Shown one piece after another: positions 44,805 through 52,821 of a stretch of 64,000 bases of DNA (position 1 is its first letter; each line of letters starts with the position of its first letter). The notes under the pieces are model-generated. The model made no database searches and was not told where the DNA came from. It was given only the letters and a program-made list of their open reading frames with translations. The translations under genes were made by a program, and so were the position numbers. Origin of the DNA: Salinisphaera shabanensis E1L3A (GTDB lineage: Bacteria; Pseudomonadota; Gammaproteobacteria; Nevskiales; Salinisphaeraceae); assembly GCF_000215955.2 (NCBI RefSeq), contig NZ_AFNV02000009.1:62001-126000 (forward strand), in the 5' to 3' direction.

Positions 44805-46955
44805 TTACTGTCCGAAGTACGTTTCGCCGTTGGCGGCCATTTCACGCATGCGCTCGGTCGGCTCATAGAGCTTGCCGAGGTGGCTGTACTTGTCGGCTTT
44901 CTCACAGAACGTCTTCAAGCCCTGCGCATCGGCATACTTGAGCGCGCCGCCACGGAACGGCGGGAAGCCCAGCCCCATGATCAGGCCCATATCGACCTCG
45001 TTCGGGGTTTCGGCGATGCCCTCTTCGAGCGCACGCGCCGCTTCGATGATCAAGGGGACCATCATGCGGTCGACGATTTCATCGGCCTCGAAATCCTTCT
45101 GGCCGTCCTTCTGCACGCTGGCGACCAGCTCGTAGGCCTTGTCGTCAAGTGTCTTCTTGGGACGGCCCTTCTTGTCTTTCTCGTACTTGTAGTAGCCCGC
45201 GCCACTCTTCTGACCCAGGCGGCCATTTTCGACCATGACGTCGAGCGACGAGGTGCCGTCCTGCGCCATGCGATCCGGATAGCCTTCGGCCAGTACTTCC
45301 TCGACGTGCTGCGAGGTGTCCATGCCGACCACGTCGGAGAGATACGCCGGACCCATGGGCCAGCCGAACTTCTCCATGACATTGTCGATCTTGGCGAAGT
45401 CGGCGCCGTCGGTGATCAGCTGCTGGAAGCCGAAGAAGTAGGGAAACAGAATACGGTTGACCAGAAAGCCGGGGCAGTCGTTGACCACGATCGGGGTCTT
45501 GCCCAGGCGATGCGCGTAGTCGACGATCGTAGCGACCGCCTCTTCCGAGCTCTTCTCGCCCTTGATCACTTCAACCAGCGGCATCTTGTGCACGGGGTTG
45601 AAGAAATGCATGCCGAGGAAGTTCTCGGGACGCTTGAGATCGGCAGCGAGCGTATCGATAGAAATACTTGAAGTATTCGATGCAAGTATCGTTTTTTCCG
45701 AGACTTTTTCTTCCGTCTCGGCAAGAACGCTCTTCTTAACCTTCGGGTTCTCGACCACGGCTTCGATCACCGCGTCGACAGTGCCGAAGTCGCCGTAGGT
45801 CAGGGTTGGGCGAATACGCGACATGCCCTCGGCCATCTTCGCGGTATCCATCTTGCCGCGCTCGACGCCCTTGGAGAAGTGCTTGGCTGCCTCTTCGAGG
45901 CCCTGAGCGATGGCCTCTTCCTTGATGTCCTTCATCAGGATCGGCACGCCTTTGTAGGCGCTCTGGTAGGCGATACCGCCGCCCATGATGCCGGCGCCGA
46001 GCACAGCGGCCTGCTCGATGGTGTGTGCGATCTTGCCGTACTTCTTGCCTTTCTTCTTGATCAGCTGATCGTTGAGGAACAGCTGAATCAGCGCGGCGGC
46101 TTCAGTGGTCTTGGCCAGCTTGATGAAACCCTCGGTCTCTTCCTTGATGGCGCCGTCACGATCCATGCCGGCTGCCTTGGCCATGCGATCGATCGCCTCG
46201 ATGGGCGCCGGGTACATGCCCTTGGTCTGACCAAGCACATAGCCTTTGGACGTCTGGAACGTCATTGCGGCTTCGGTCTTGTTGAGCTTGAGCGGGGCTT
46301 TCTTTTCGGCCTTGCGCGCCTTCCAGTCGAACTCGCCTGCAATGGCGCGATCGAGCAGATCACGGGCAGCGGCTTCGAGTTCGTCCTCGGCGACCACGGC
46401 GTCGACCATGCCGGCTTTGAAGGCCTTGTCGGCACGGCGCGGATTGCCGTCGGCGATCCATTCGATTGCGTTATCGGCGCCAATCAGACGCGGGGTGCGT
46501 ACCGTACCGCCGAAGCCGGGATAAATGCCGAGCTTTGTTTCCGGGAAGCCGATCTGCGCCTTGGCGCCCATCACGCGGTAATCCGTCGACAGGCACATTT
46601 CCAGACCGCCGCCGAGCGCCATGCCGTTGATGGCCGTGACACTCGGGAAGTCCAGATCCTCGATGGTGGAGAACATACGGTTGGCGTCGGCCATCCACTC
46701 GCGCATTTCGCCGTCGGACGCCTTGAAGCGCTCGCCGAACTCCATGATGTCGGCACCGACAATGAACGCCGGCTTGGCGGATTTGACCAGCAGGCCTTTT
46801 ACATCATCAGCATGGGCCAGCGCCTTCGCGGCCTCGTTGAGATCGTTGATGGTGGCCTGGTCGAATTTGTTGACCGATTCTTCGCGCGCATCGAAACACA
46901 GCACGGCGATCCCGTCGGTCACTTCGACCGACAGTTTTGATCCCTCATAAAGCAT
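44805..46955 (-). CDS. fadB: Fatty acid oxidation complex alpha subunit
   Basis: A 716-residue multifunctional protein. It has an N-terminal enoyl-CoA hydratase/isomerase domain (INGMALGGGLEMCLSTDYRVM, PETKLGIYPGFGGTVR) and a C-terminal 3-hydroxyacyl-CoA dehydrogenase (AAVLGAGIMGGGIAYQSA, ASNTSSISI, GMHFFNPVHKMPLVEV). Length and motifs fit FadB, not FadJ. The ATG at 46955 (MLYEGSKLSVEV) is chosen by family match; the 54 upstream codons lack similarity. The promoter region is shared with the divergent phasin. Confidence 0.95.
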   Translation of the reverse strand: MLYEGSKLSVEVTDGIAVLCFDAREESVNKFDQATINDLNEAAKALAHADDVKGLLVKSAKPAFIVGADIMEFGERFKASDGEMREWMADANRMFSTIEDLDFPSVTAINGMALGGGLEMCLSTDYRVMGAKAQIGFPETKLGIYPGFGGTVRTPRLIGADNAIEWIADGNPRRADKAFKAGMVDAVVAEDELEAAARDLLDRAIAGEFDWKARKAEKKAPLKLNKTEAAMTFQTSKGYVLGQTKGMYPAPIEAIDRMAKAAGMDRDGAIKEETEGFIKLAKTTEAAALIQLFLNDQLIKKKGKKYGKIAHTIEQAAVLGAGIMGGGIAYQSAYKGVPILMKDIKEEAIAQGLEEAAKHFSKGVERGKMDTAKMAEGMSRIRPTLTYGDFGTVDAVIEAVVENPKVKKSVLAETEEKVSEKTILASNTSSISIDTLAADLKRPENFLGMHFFNPVHKMPLVEVIKGEKSSEEAVATIVDYAHRLGKTPIVVNDCPGFLVNRILFPYFFGFQQLITDGADFAKIDNVMEKFGWPMGPAYLSDVVGMDTSQHVEEVLAEGYPDRMAQDGTSSLDVMVENGRLGQKSGAGYYKYEKDKKGRPKKTLDDKAYELVASVQKDGQKDFEADEIVDRMMVPLIIEAARALEEGIAETPNEVDMGLIMGLGFPPFRGGALKYADAQGLKTFCEKADKYSHLGKLYEPTERMREMAANGETYFGQ

Positions 46956-47112
46956 GGATGCTGACTCCATTGAAGATGAACATTGACCCGGTCGCAGTCT
47001 GCGGCCGGGGTCTGGAACTCGGGCCGATACGGTAGCGTACTGTCGATAACGCCACAATCGGCAAAGCGCCTGCGCATGCGCGAACCGCGCAAGCATGCCC
47101 TGCGAGTTCTGT

Positions 47113-47128
47113 AACACTGCGCAGTGTT
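47113..47128. promoter_or_regulatory. 16-bp perfect palindrome in the fadB-phasin divergent region
   Basis: AACACTGCGCAGTGTT is a perfect palindrome. It ends directly before a TTGACA-like -35 element for the phasin gene and lies 158 bases upstream of fadB. Position and symmetry indicate an operator, for instance of a TetR-type fatty-acid regulator such as PsrA or of a PHA regulator, but I do not recognise it as a published site. Confidence 0.6.
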
Positions 47129-47158
47129 TTGACAGCTCGCACGGCGCGTGCTTATCTA
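47129..47158 (+). promoter_or_regulatory. Candidate sigma-70 promoter of the phasin gene
   Basis: TTGACA at 47129-47134 is a perfect -35 element. TATCTA at 47153-47158, 18 bases later, is a weaker -10. The -35 abuts the 16-bp palindrome, so a protein bound there would be placed to block or help polymerase. Confidence 0.5.
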
Positions 47159-47191
47159 CGTTTTCCTTTTAACGCAAGGCGAATCCAGGTC

Positions 47192-48103
47192 ATGGCGAAA
47201 TCCGATAACCGCATCAGCAAATTGCGCAAAGATGTAGAGAAGCTGCGCAAGAACTACACCGGTGCATTCACGTCGGCCAATCGCGCGGTCTACGACGGAA
47301 TCGAACAACTCGCCGAGCACGAACTCGCGGCTTTGAAGACCCACTACGAACAGGCAATCGCAAGCCTCAAGACCCTGCGCAAGGGGGGCGCGCCGCGCGA
47401 GCTTGCCGTCGCTCAGCTGCAGCTGATTCAGGACACTATTGACCGGATCATGAATAACGCGCGCGAGAGCATGGCGATCCTCGACAGCACGCGCTCGAAG
47501 ATCAACGAAGAAATTCGCCGCAACCTGGAAGGCAGCGAACAGCTTACCCAGGACGCTGCGGTGCAAACCAAGGCCGAAGCCAAGACGCAGGCAACCCAGG
47601 CCAAAAAGCGCAAGACGCAGGCCAAGCGCAAGACCAACCAGACCGCGAGCGCCGCCAAGGCCAAGGCCAGCACGACCGCCTCGAAGGCTGAGTCCGCGGC
47701 CAGCGATGCCGCAGCCAAGGCTGAAAGTGCAGCGCCGGCCAAGACGAAAAGCACCGCCAAGAAACGTACCGCGTCGTCTAAGTCCAGCAGCGGTAAATCC
47801 GGCACCGGCGCGACGAAAGCCAAATCCACAACGAGCAAGCGCGCCGCGTCAGCAAAGTCATCGACTGCGAAAAAGACCACCGCAACCCGCAAAAGCGGTG
47901 GCACGACGGCAAAGACCGGCACGAAGAAATCGACGACGACTCGCAAACGCAGCAGCGGATCGACTGCAGCCAAACGGGGCAGCGCTTCGAGTTCTAGTTC
48001 TTCGAATTCGAATACGGCAGCGTCGAGCACGCCGAACAGTTCGGCCTCTTCGTCGGACTCCAATAACGATAGCAGCAGCAGTAACAACTCGACCTCCAGC
48101 TGA
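47192..48103 (+). CDS. PhaF-like phasin with histone H1-like and Ser/Asn-rich tail
   Basis: A 303-residue protein of two parts. Residues 1-120 are a helical phasin domain (ISKLRKDVEKLRKNYTGAFTSANRAVYDGIEQLAEHELAAL) that would coat polyhydroxyalkanoate granules. The rest is low complexity: Lys/Ala/Thr/Ser repeats as in AlgP/histone H1 tails (to about 265), then about 40 residues almost wholly Ser, Asn and Asp. Pseudomonas PhaF has the same phasin plus H1-like plan and ties granules to the nucleoid. ATG at 47192 is chosen by domain start. No phaC synthase is in the window. Confidence 0.8.
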   Translation: MAKSDNRISKLRKDVEKLRKNYTGAFTSANRAVYDGIEQLAEHELAALKTHYEQAIASLKTLRKGGAPRELAVAQLQLIQDTIDRIMNNARESMAILDSTRSKINEEIRRNLEGSEQLTQDAAVQTKAEAKTQATQAKKRKTQAKRKTNQTASAAKAKASTTASKAESAASDAAAKAESAAPAKTKSTAKKRTASSKSSSGKSGTGATKAKSTTSKRAASAKSSTAKKTTATRKSGGTTAKTGTKKSTTTRKRSSGSTAAKRGSASSSSSSNSNTAASSTPNSSASSSDSNNDSSSSNNSTSS

Positions 48104-48125
48104 ATCGGGTATCCTGTCGCCCGCC

Positions 48126-48154
48126 GGGCCGCTCTTTACGGGCGGCCTTTTTTT
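48126..48154 (+). terminator. Rho-independent terminator after the phasin
   Basis: A GGCCGC/GCGGCC stem (48127-48132 with 48142-48147), extendable with mismatches, is followed by seven T. It ends the phasin transcript before the ArsR-methyltransferase gene. Confidence 0.85.
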
Positions 48155-48236
48155 ATTGGCGCTGCGCTATTGGCCTTGATCGTCGGGCCCCGTAGCGGGT
48201 AGCCGTGATACCGCTTCTATCTCCGGTTCGTTGCCA

Positions 48237-49169
48237 ATGCTCGATCTTGCCGACAGCACACAGCTATTGCGCCTGCTGGCCGAGCCAACACGGCTGCGGC
48301 TGTTGCTGTTGCTTATCGACCAGCCCATGACGGTGGCCGAACTCACGAATGTGACCCAGCTCACTCAGAGCCGGGTATCGAGCCACCTGGCGCGTCTACG
48401 CGAAGCCGAACTGGTCCAGGACCGCGCCGTGGCGAACGCGCGTTTCTACAGCGTCGACGTCAAACGCTGGCGTCACGACATGCGCCCGTTGTGGGGCGCG
48501 CTGCTCGATACGCTGGACGATTCGGTTATCCACCGCGATCGCGAACACGCCGCGGCGATCGTGCGCCAGCGCAGCGCGCGCAGCAGCTGGGTGGAATCGG
48601 TCGCGGGTAGCATGGAGCGCCAGTATTCGCCTGGGCGCACCTGGGAGGCCATGAGCCGGGCACTTATCGAACTGCTCGACCTTGGCGACGTGCTCGATAT
48701 CGCCTCGGGCGATGGCGTGCTGGCAGAGCTGCTGTGCCGCCGTGCCCGGCACGTGACCTGCGTCGATCGCAGTGCCGCCGTAATCGACGCCGCACGTACG
48801 CGCCTGGGCAAGCAGGCCAACGTCGGCTTTCGAATCGGCGATATGCACGCCTTGCCGTTCGACGATGCGAGCTTCGATCAGGCGTTTCTTTTGCATGCGC
48901 TCAGCTATAGCGAGACGCCGCAGACGGCGTTGGTCGAGGCCGCGCGGATACTACGCCCCGGCGGACGGCTCACGCTCGCCACGATCGGGCGCCACGAGCA
49001 TGCCTCGACGGTGGCCGCCTATGACCATGTCAATCTCGGATTCGAGGTGGCACAGCTCAGCGATTGGCTCGAAAAAGCCGGCCTGCACGTACATGACTGT
49101 GCCGAGCGCGCCCGCGAGCCGCAACCACCCTATTTCCGAGTGATCACCGCCAGTGCGAGCAAGCCATGA
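48237..49169 (+). CDS. ArsR-type helix-turn-helix and SAM-methyltransferase fusion
   Basis: A 310-residue fusion. Residues 1-90 form an ArsR-family winged helix (LLAEPTRLRLLLLLIDQPMTVAELTNVTQLTQSRVSSHLARLREAELV), and residues 140-300 a class I methyltransferase with VLDIASGDGVLAELL, CVDRSAAVIDAAR and ILRPGGRLTLATI. The usual ArsR metal Cys motif is absent from the recognition helix (LTQSRVSSH). Such fusions are common near methionine-cycle genes, but none are adjacent here. ATG at 48237 is preferred over TTG at 48231. Confidence 0.85.
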   Translation: MLDLADSTQLLRLLAEPTRLRLLLLLIDQPMTVAELTNVTQLTQSRVSSHLARLREAELVQDRAVANARFYSVDVKRWRHDMRPLWGALLDTLDDSVIHRDREHAAAIVRQRSARSSWVESVAGSMERQYSPGRTWEAMSRALIELLDLGDVLDIASGDGVLAELLCRRARHVTCVDRSAAVIDAARTRLGKQANVGFRIGDMHALPFDDASFDQAFLLHALSYSETPQTALVEAARILRPGGRLTLATIGRHEHASTVAAYDHVNLGFEVAQLSDWLEKAGLHVHDCAERAREPQPPYFRVITASASKP

Positions 49170-49906
49170 GTGAACAATCGTCGCGCCGCAGGTCGCGGCT
49201 GATCGCAGGCGCTATCTGGGGCGCGCTGCTCGTCGCCGCTCTGGTGTGGATCTATGTGCAGGGGTTGTCGATTCGCGAGATCATGCGTTTGGTCTACGAA
49301 TACGTGGTCGACAATCCGTTCGCACCACTGGCCTATATCGTGATCTACGGGCTGCGTTCGCTGACTTTTTTCCCGGCCATGTGGTTGACCATCGCGGCCG
49401 GCAGCCTGTTCGGCTTCGGGCCCGGACTGGTCTATGCACTGATCGGCGAAAATCTATCCGCGAACATCGCCTACTTCATGGCCCGCTTCTTTCGCAGCGA
49501 AGAACACGCCCAGGACCACAAGAACCCCCGCATCGCCGCGTTCCGACGGCTGCTCGTCGAGCAGGCCTTCCCGACCACGGTGGTCCTGCGCGCCTCGTTC
49601 TTGCCGTTCGACCTGGTCAACTACGCCTGTGGGCTGCTGCGCGTGCCCTGGGTGCCCTACTTCCTGGCCAGCATCATCGGCATGCTGCCACCCATGATCA
49701 CGTTCGTGAGCTTCGGCGCGACCGTCAACCTGCCCGACCTGCTCGCGCAGCAGACGTTCTCGCCCGAGCAACTCATTGACGCGAAACAGCTGATGATTTC
49801 GGGCGGCCTGCTGGTGGCCAGCGCCGTTATCGCGTTTTTCGCGCATCGCCGCCGCAAGACGCTCGCGGCCCGGGCCGAACGCCGGGCCGACGCCGATTCC
49901 GATTGA
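49166..49906 (+). CDS. TVP38/TMEM64-family (DedA-like) membrane protein
   Basis: A 246-residue inner-membrane protein with about five spans. The VTT/SNARE-like core SLTFFPAMWLTIAAGSLFGFGPGLVYALIGENLSANIAYFMARFF and LRASFLPFDLVNYACGLLRVPW is characteristic of TVP38 proteins, whose relatives move lipids between membrane leaflets. It is coupled by ATGA to the ArsR-methyltransferase gene. Confidence 0.88.
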   Translation: MSEQSSRRRSRLIAGAIWGALLVAALVWIYVQGLSIREIMRLVYEYVVDNPFAPLAYIVIYGLRSLTFFPAMWLTIAAGSLFGFGPGLVYALIGENLSANIAYFMARFFRSEEHAQDHKNPRIAAFRRLLVEQAFPTTVVLRASFLPFDLVNYACGLLRVPWVPYFLASIIGMLPPMITFVSFGATVNLPDLLAQQTFSPEQLIDAKQLMISGGLLVASAVIAFFAHRRRKTLAARAERRADADSD

Positions 49907-49960
49907 CGGGAACCCGGGCGCTTTGTAGCCTTCAGTCAAGCAACTTCTTTCGGGGACCGC

Positions 49961-50467
49961 GTGCGCTATCTGCTCGGGCTGATCATCGGCGCTGCCACCC
50001 TGTGGCTCCTATTGTCGGGCGTTTACAAGCCCATCGTGCTTGGCCTGGGCGGCTTTTCGGTGCTGTTCTGTGCCTATGTATGCCATCGCATGGGCATCGT
50101 CGACCGCGAGAGCGTGCCGCTGCATCTGCTTGCCCGGGTGCCGCTGTATGCGCTCTGGCTGGGCGGCGAAATCGCCAAATCCAACTGGGATGTCGCCAAG
50201 CGCATCGTGTTGCCCGGGCGTCGTATCTCGCCGACGATCGTGCGCCTGCGCGCCCATCAGTCGAGCGAGCTCGGCCAGGCGGTATTCGCCAACTCGATCA
50301 CTCTGACGCCCGGCACGGTGACCGTGGCGCTGCGAAGCGGTGACGCCATCGTGCATGCAATAACCGCAGACAACGCCACGGATATGGAAGGCGGCGACAT
50401 GGACCAGCGTGTACGCCGGCTCGAACGCCCCTTTGGCGCGCCCGCTCGCCGCGAGGCCAGCCAATGA
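49961..50467 (+). CDS. mrpE: Mrp-type cation/proton antiporter subunit E
   Basis: A 168-residue subunit with two or three spans and a soluble C-terminal part. GEIAKSNWDVAKRIVLP, FANSITLTPGTVTV and the AITAD region are MrpE hallmarks. GTG at 49961 is the start, with GGGGA upstream. It opens a ten-gene cluster and overlaps the mrpF start. Confidence 0.88.
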   Translation: MRYLLGLIIGAATLWLLLSGVYKPIVLGLGGFSVLFCAYVCHRMGIVDRESVPLHLLARVPLYALWLGGEIAKSNWDVAKRIVLPGRRISPTIVRLRAHQSSELGQAVFANSITLTPGTVTVALRSGDAIVHAITADNATDMEGGDMDQRVRRLERPFGAPARREASQ

Positions 50468-50754
50468 TGTTTCTCGTTGCCATTATCGCCGTTGTGGTCA
50501 CCATGCTGCTGATCCTGGTGCGCGCCCTGCTGGGGCCAACGGTCTACGACCGCATCCTGGCCATCAATCTGTTCGGCACGAAGACCGTGCTGTTCGTGGC
50601 TGTGTTGGGTTTTCTAAACGGCCGCCCGGAATTCCTCGATCTCGGCCTGATCTACGCGCTGATCAATTTCATCGGCACGGTGACGGTGCTCAAGTTCATG
50701 CAGTACGGCGATCTCGGCTGGGAAGCCGCCAGCAAGGAAAAGCCCGATGTATAA
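50464..50754 (+). CDS. mrpF: Mrp antiporter subunit F
   Basis: A 96-residue subunit with three spans, matching MrpF by length and by the RALLGPTVYDRILAINLFGTKTV and DLGLIYALINFIGTVTVLKFM segments. It overlaps the mrpE stop. Confidence 0.9.
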   Translation: MMFLVAIIAVVVTMLLILVRALLGPTVYDRILAINLFGTKTVLFVAVLGFLNGRPEFLDLGLIYALINFIGTVTVLKFMQYGDLGWEAASKEKPDV

Positions 50755-50796
50755 GGCTGGCCGTCATCCGTATCGCACCGTTCGACGGGTTCTGCG

Positions 50797-51111
50797 ATGA
50801 ATGCTCTGATCGATACCGCGAGCTGGATTCTGCTGGCCGGCGGCGCGCTGTTGAGCGTGATCGGCGGTATCGGCATGCTGCGCATGCCCGATTTCTATAC
50901 CCGTATGCATGCCGCATCGGTCACCGATACCGGCGGCATGATCCTGATGCTTGCGGGCCTGATGCTGCAGGCGGGGCTCACGCTCGTAACCGCGAAGCTG
51001 GTATTCGTGATGCTTTTTCTGCTGATCACGAGCCCGACCGCGACCCATGCCCTGGCCCGCGCCGCGCTGGAAGACGGGATCGAGCCGCAAGTCGATCACG
51101 ATAAGCGTTGA
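50797..51111 (+). CDS. mrpG: Mrp antiporter subunit G
   Basis: A 104-residue subunit with three spans. SVIGGIGMLRMPDFYTRMHAASVTDTGG and FLLITSPTATHALARAA are diagnostic of MrpG. It begins 42 bases after mrpF. Confidence 0.9.
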   Translation: MNALIDTASWILLAGGALLSVIGGIGMLRMPDFYTRMHAASVTDTGGMILMLAGLMLQAGLTLVTAKLVFVMLFLLITSPTATHALARAALEDGIEPQVDHDKR

Positions 51112-51281
51112 TGCACGCCCCGACCGACAACGGCCGGGCGTTTGTCGACGCCCGCTACCCCGGCCTGCGGATTGCGATCCGTGCACGGCGCGGGGGGGTG
51201 GTGTAGCATGAGGCCGTCGCCACGCCAGCACCCCGTGACGAAGCCTTCGTCGCCGCGGTTCACCGACAACAGGATTGCCAA
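51112..51281 (+). other. 170-base gap inside the mrp cluster
   Basis: This is the only long gap in the cluster. It holds no recognisable gene; an internal promoter or attenuator is possible but I see no clear motif, only a G-rich run near 51191. Confidence 0.4.
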
Positions 51282-51848
51282 GTGACCACGGATATCGCGC
51301 TCAACATTGTTCTGCTGAGCTTCATGGCGATCGTCGGCCTGGCGATCGCACGGCTGCGCAACCTGTTCCCTGTGGCCATGCTCACCGGCCTGTACAGCCT
51401 GCTCTCGGCCAGCCTGTTCACGCTGCTCGACGCCGTCGATGTCGCGCTTACCGAAGCCGCCGTCGGCGCCGGCGTGACCACCGTATTGTTTCTGGCCACC
51501 TTCGGGCTTACTCGGGCTCGTGAAAAGCCCGTGCCCCGGTCGCGCACGCTGATCGGACTTTGCGTAACGGTCCTGACCGGCGCCGTTCTGATCTACGCGA
51601 GCCTGGATATGCCGCACTTCGGCGCCGCCGATACACCGGTGCAACAGCATCCGCTACGGGACCATTACCTGAAAACGGTCAGCGATGAGATCGACGTACC
51701 CAATACCGTCACGGCAGTACTCGGCAGCTATCGTGGCTACGATACGCTCGGCGAGGTGGTGGTGGTATTCACGGCCGGCATCGGCGTACTCATGTTGCTG
51801 GGCGTGGCTTGGCGGCGTCCGAACAAGTCTGCGGAGCGCAATCGCTGA
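51282..51848 (+). CDS. MrpA C-terminal-like subunit (DUF4040/MbhD plus MbhE-like)
   Basis: A 188-residue subunit with five or six spans. LNIVLLSFMAIVGLAIARLRNLFPVAMLTGLYSLLSASLFTLLDAVDVALTEAAVGAGVTTVLF is the DUF4040/MbhD core, followed by an MbhE-like end (LGSYRGYDTLGEVVVVFTAGIGVLMLLG). In canonical mrpA these parts form the C-terminus of one long subunit; here they are a free protein, as in archaeal Mbh. GTG start at 51282, six bases after AGGAT. Confidence 0.85.
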   Translation: MTTDIALNIVLLSFMAIVGLAIARLRNLFPVAMLTGLYSLLSASLFTLLDAVDVALTEAAVGAGVTTVLFLATFGLTRAREKPVPRSRTLIGLCVTVLTGAVLIYASLDMPHFGAADTPVQQHPLRDHYLKTVSDEIDVPNTVTAVLGSYRGYDTLGEVVVVFTAGIGVLMLLGVAWRRPNKSAERNR

Positions 51849-52300
51849 TGCGTGAACATACCGTCTTGCGGGTGGTCACCAAGCTGTTGATCGCCCCGAT
51901 CATTCTCTTTGCGCTGTATGTCCAGTTCCATGGCGACTACAGTCCCGGCGGCGGCTTTCAGGCCGGCGTGGTGTTCGCCGCCGCGATTATTCTGTATGCC
52001 TTGATTTTCGGTCTGGCCGAGGCACGCCGGGCGGTATCGCCCAACCTGCTGCGCATCACCGGCGCGCTCGGGGCGCTGATATTCGCCGGCACCGGCGTCT
52101 ATGCCATGCTTCGGGGCGGCAACTTTCTCGACTACGACTATCTCGCCCACGATGCGATCCACGGCCAGCATTACGGGCTGCTGCTGGTCGAGTTCGGCGT
52201 CGGGCTGACCGTGGTGTCGGTCATCACATCGATCTTTTACGTCTTTGCCGGCCGCGGCCGCCGCAACGACGACGAACAACCGCCCGGGGACGCGCGATGA
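51848..52300 (+). CDS. mrpB: Mrp antiporter subunit B
   Basis: A 150-residue subunit with four spans. VVTKLLIAPIILFALYVQFHGDYSPGGGFQAGVVFAAA and GLTVVSVITSIFYVF match MrpB. Its ATG shares one base with the preceding stop. Confidence 0.9.
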   Translation: MREHTVLRVVTKLLIAPIILFALYVQFHGDYSPGGGFQAGVVFAAAIILYALIFGLAEARRAVSPNLLRITGALGALIFAGTGVYAMLRGGNFLDYDYLAHDAIHGQHYGLLLVEFGVGLTVVSVITSIFYVFAGRGRRNDDEQPPGDAR

Positions 52301-52821
52301 GTCTGGCGTCGATCGCCGATAACTTCTTCGGCCTGTTCAATTACTGGGTGGTCATCGTGCTGATGATGATCGGTTTCTACACCGTCATCTCGCACGACAA
52401 CCTGGTCAAGAAGCTCATCGGTCTGAACCTGTTCCAGACCGCGGTGTTCGTGTTCTATATCAGCATGGGCAAGATCAGCGGTTCGACCGCGCCCATCCTC
52501 ATGTCCGGCGAGGGCAGCGAAGACGCGCTCTATGCCCATCCGCTGCCCCATGTGCTGATCCTGACCGCGATCGTGGTCGGGGTATCCACCACCGCGCTGG
52601 GCCTGGCGCTGGTGGTGCGTATCAACGAAGCCTACGGCAGTATCGAGGAAGACGACGTGCTCGAGGCCGACTTCGAGACCCAGGAAGAAGAAACCGAGGA
52701 AGAAGCCGAGCGTACGGCCCGTGCCGAGGCACGCCAGGAGCGCGAAAGCGCACAGCAGGACCACGACGACGGCCGTGAAGAAGAAGACGAAGCAGACGAC
52801 GATCGGGAGACTCGCTCGTGA
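52297..52821 (+). CDS. mrpC: Mrp antiporter subunit C with acidic C-terminal extension
   Basis: A 174-residue NuoK-like subunit. The three-span core (residues 8-112) is normal, with IGFYTVISHDNLVKKLIGLNLFQTAVFVFYI and PLPHVLILTAIVVGVSTTALGLALVVRINE. About 60 extra residues follow, rich in Glu, Asp and Arg, predicted helical and cytosolic. MrpC/NuoK proteins are usually about 110 residues, so the tail is unusual. Overlaps both neighbours by ATGA. Confidence 0.88.
   Translation: MSLASIADNFFGLFNYWVVIVLMMIGFYTVISHDNLVKKLIGLNLFQTAVFVFYISMGKISGSTAPILMSGEGSEDALYAHPLPHVLILTAIVVGVSTTALGLALVVRINEAYGSIEEDDVLEADFETQEEETEEEAERTARAEARQERESAQQDHDDGREEEDEADDDRETRS

Noticed and set aside
45879-46940. 353-codon plus-strand frame opposite fadB
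   Set aside because: It is a shadow of fadB codon bias; it is rich in Gly, Leu and His, with no family signature.
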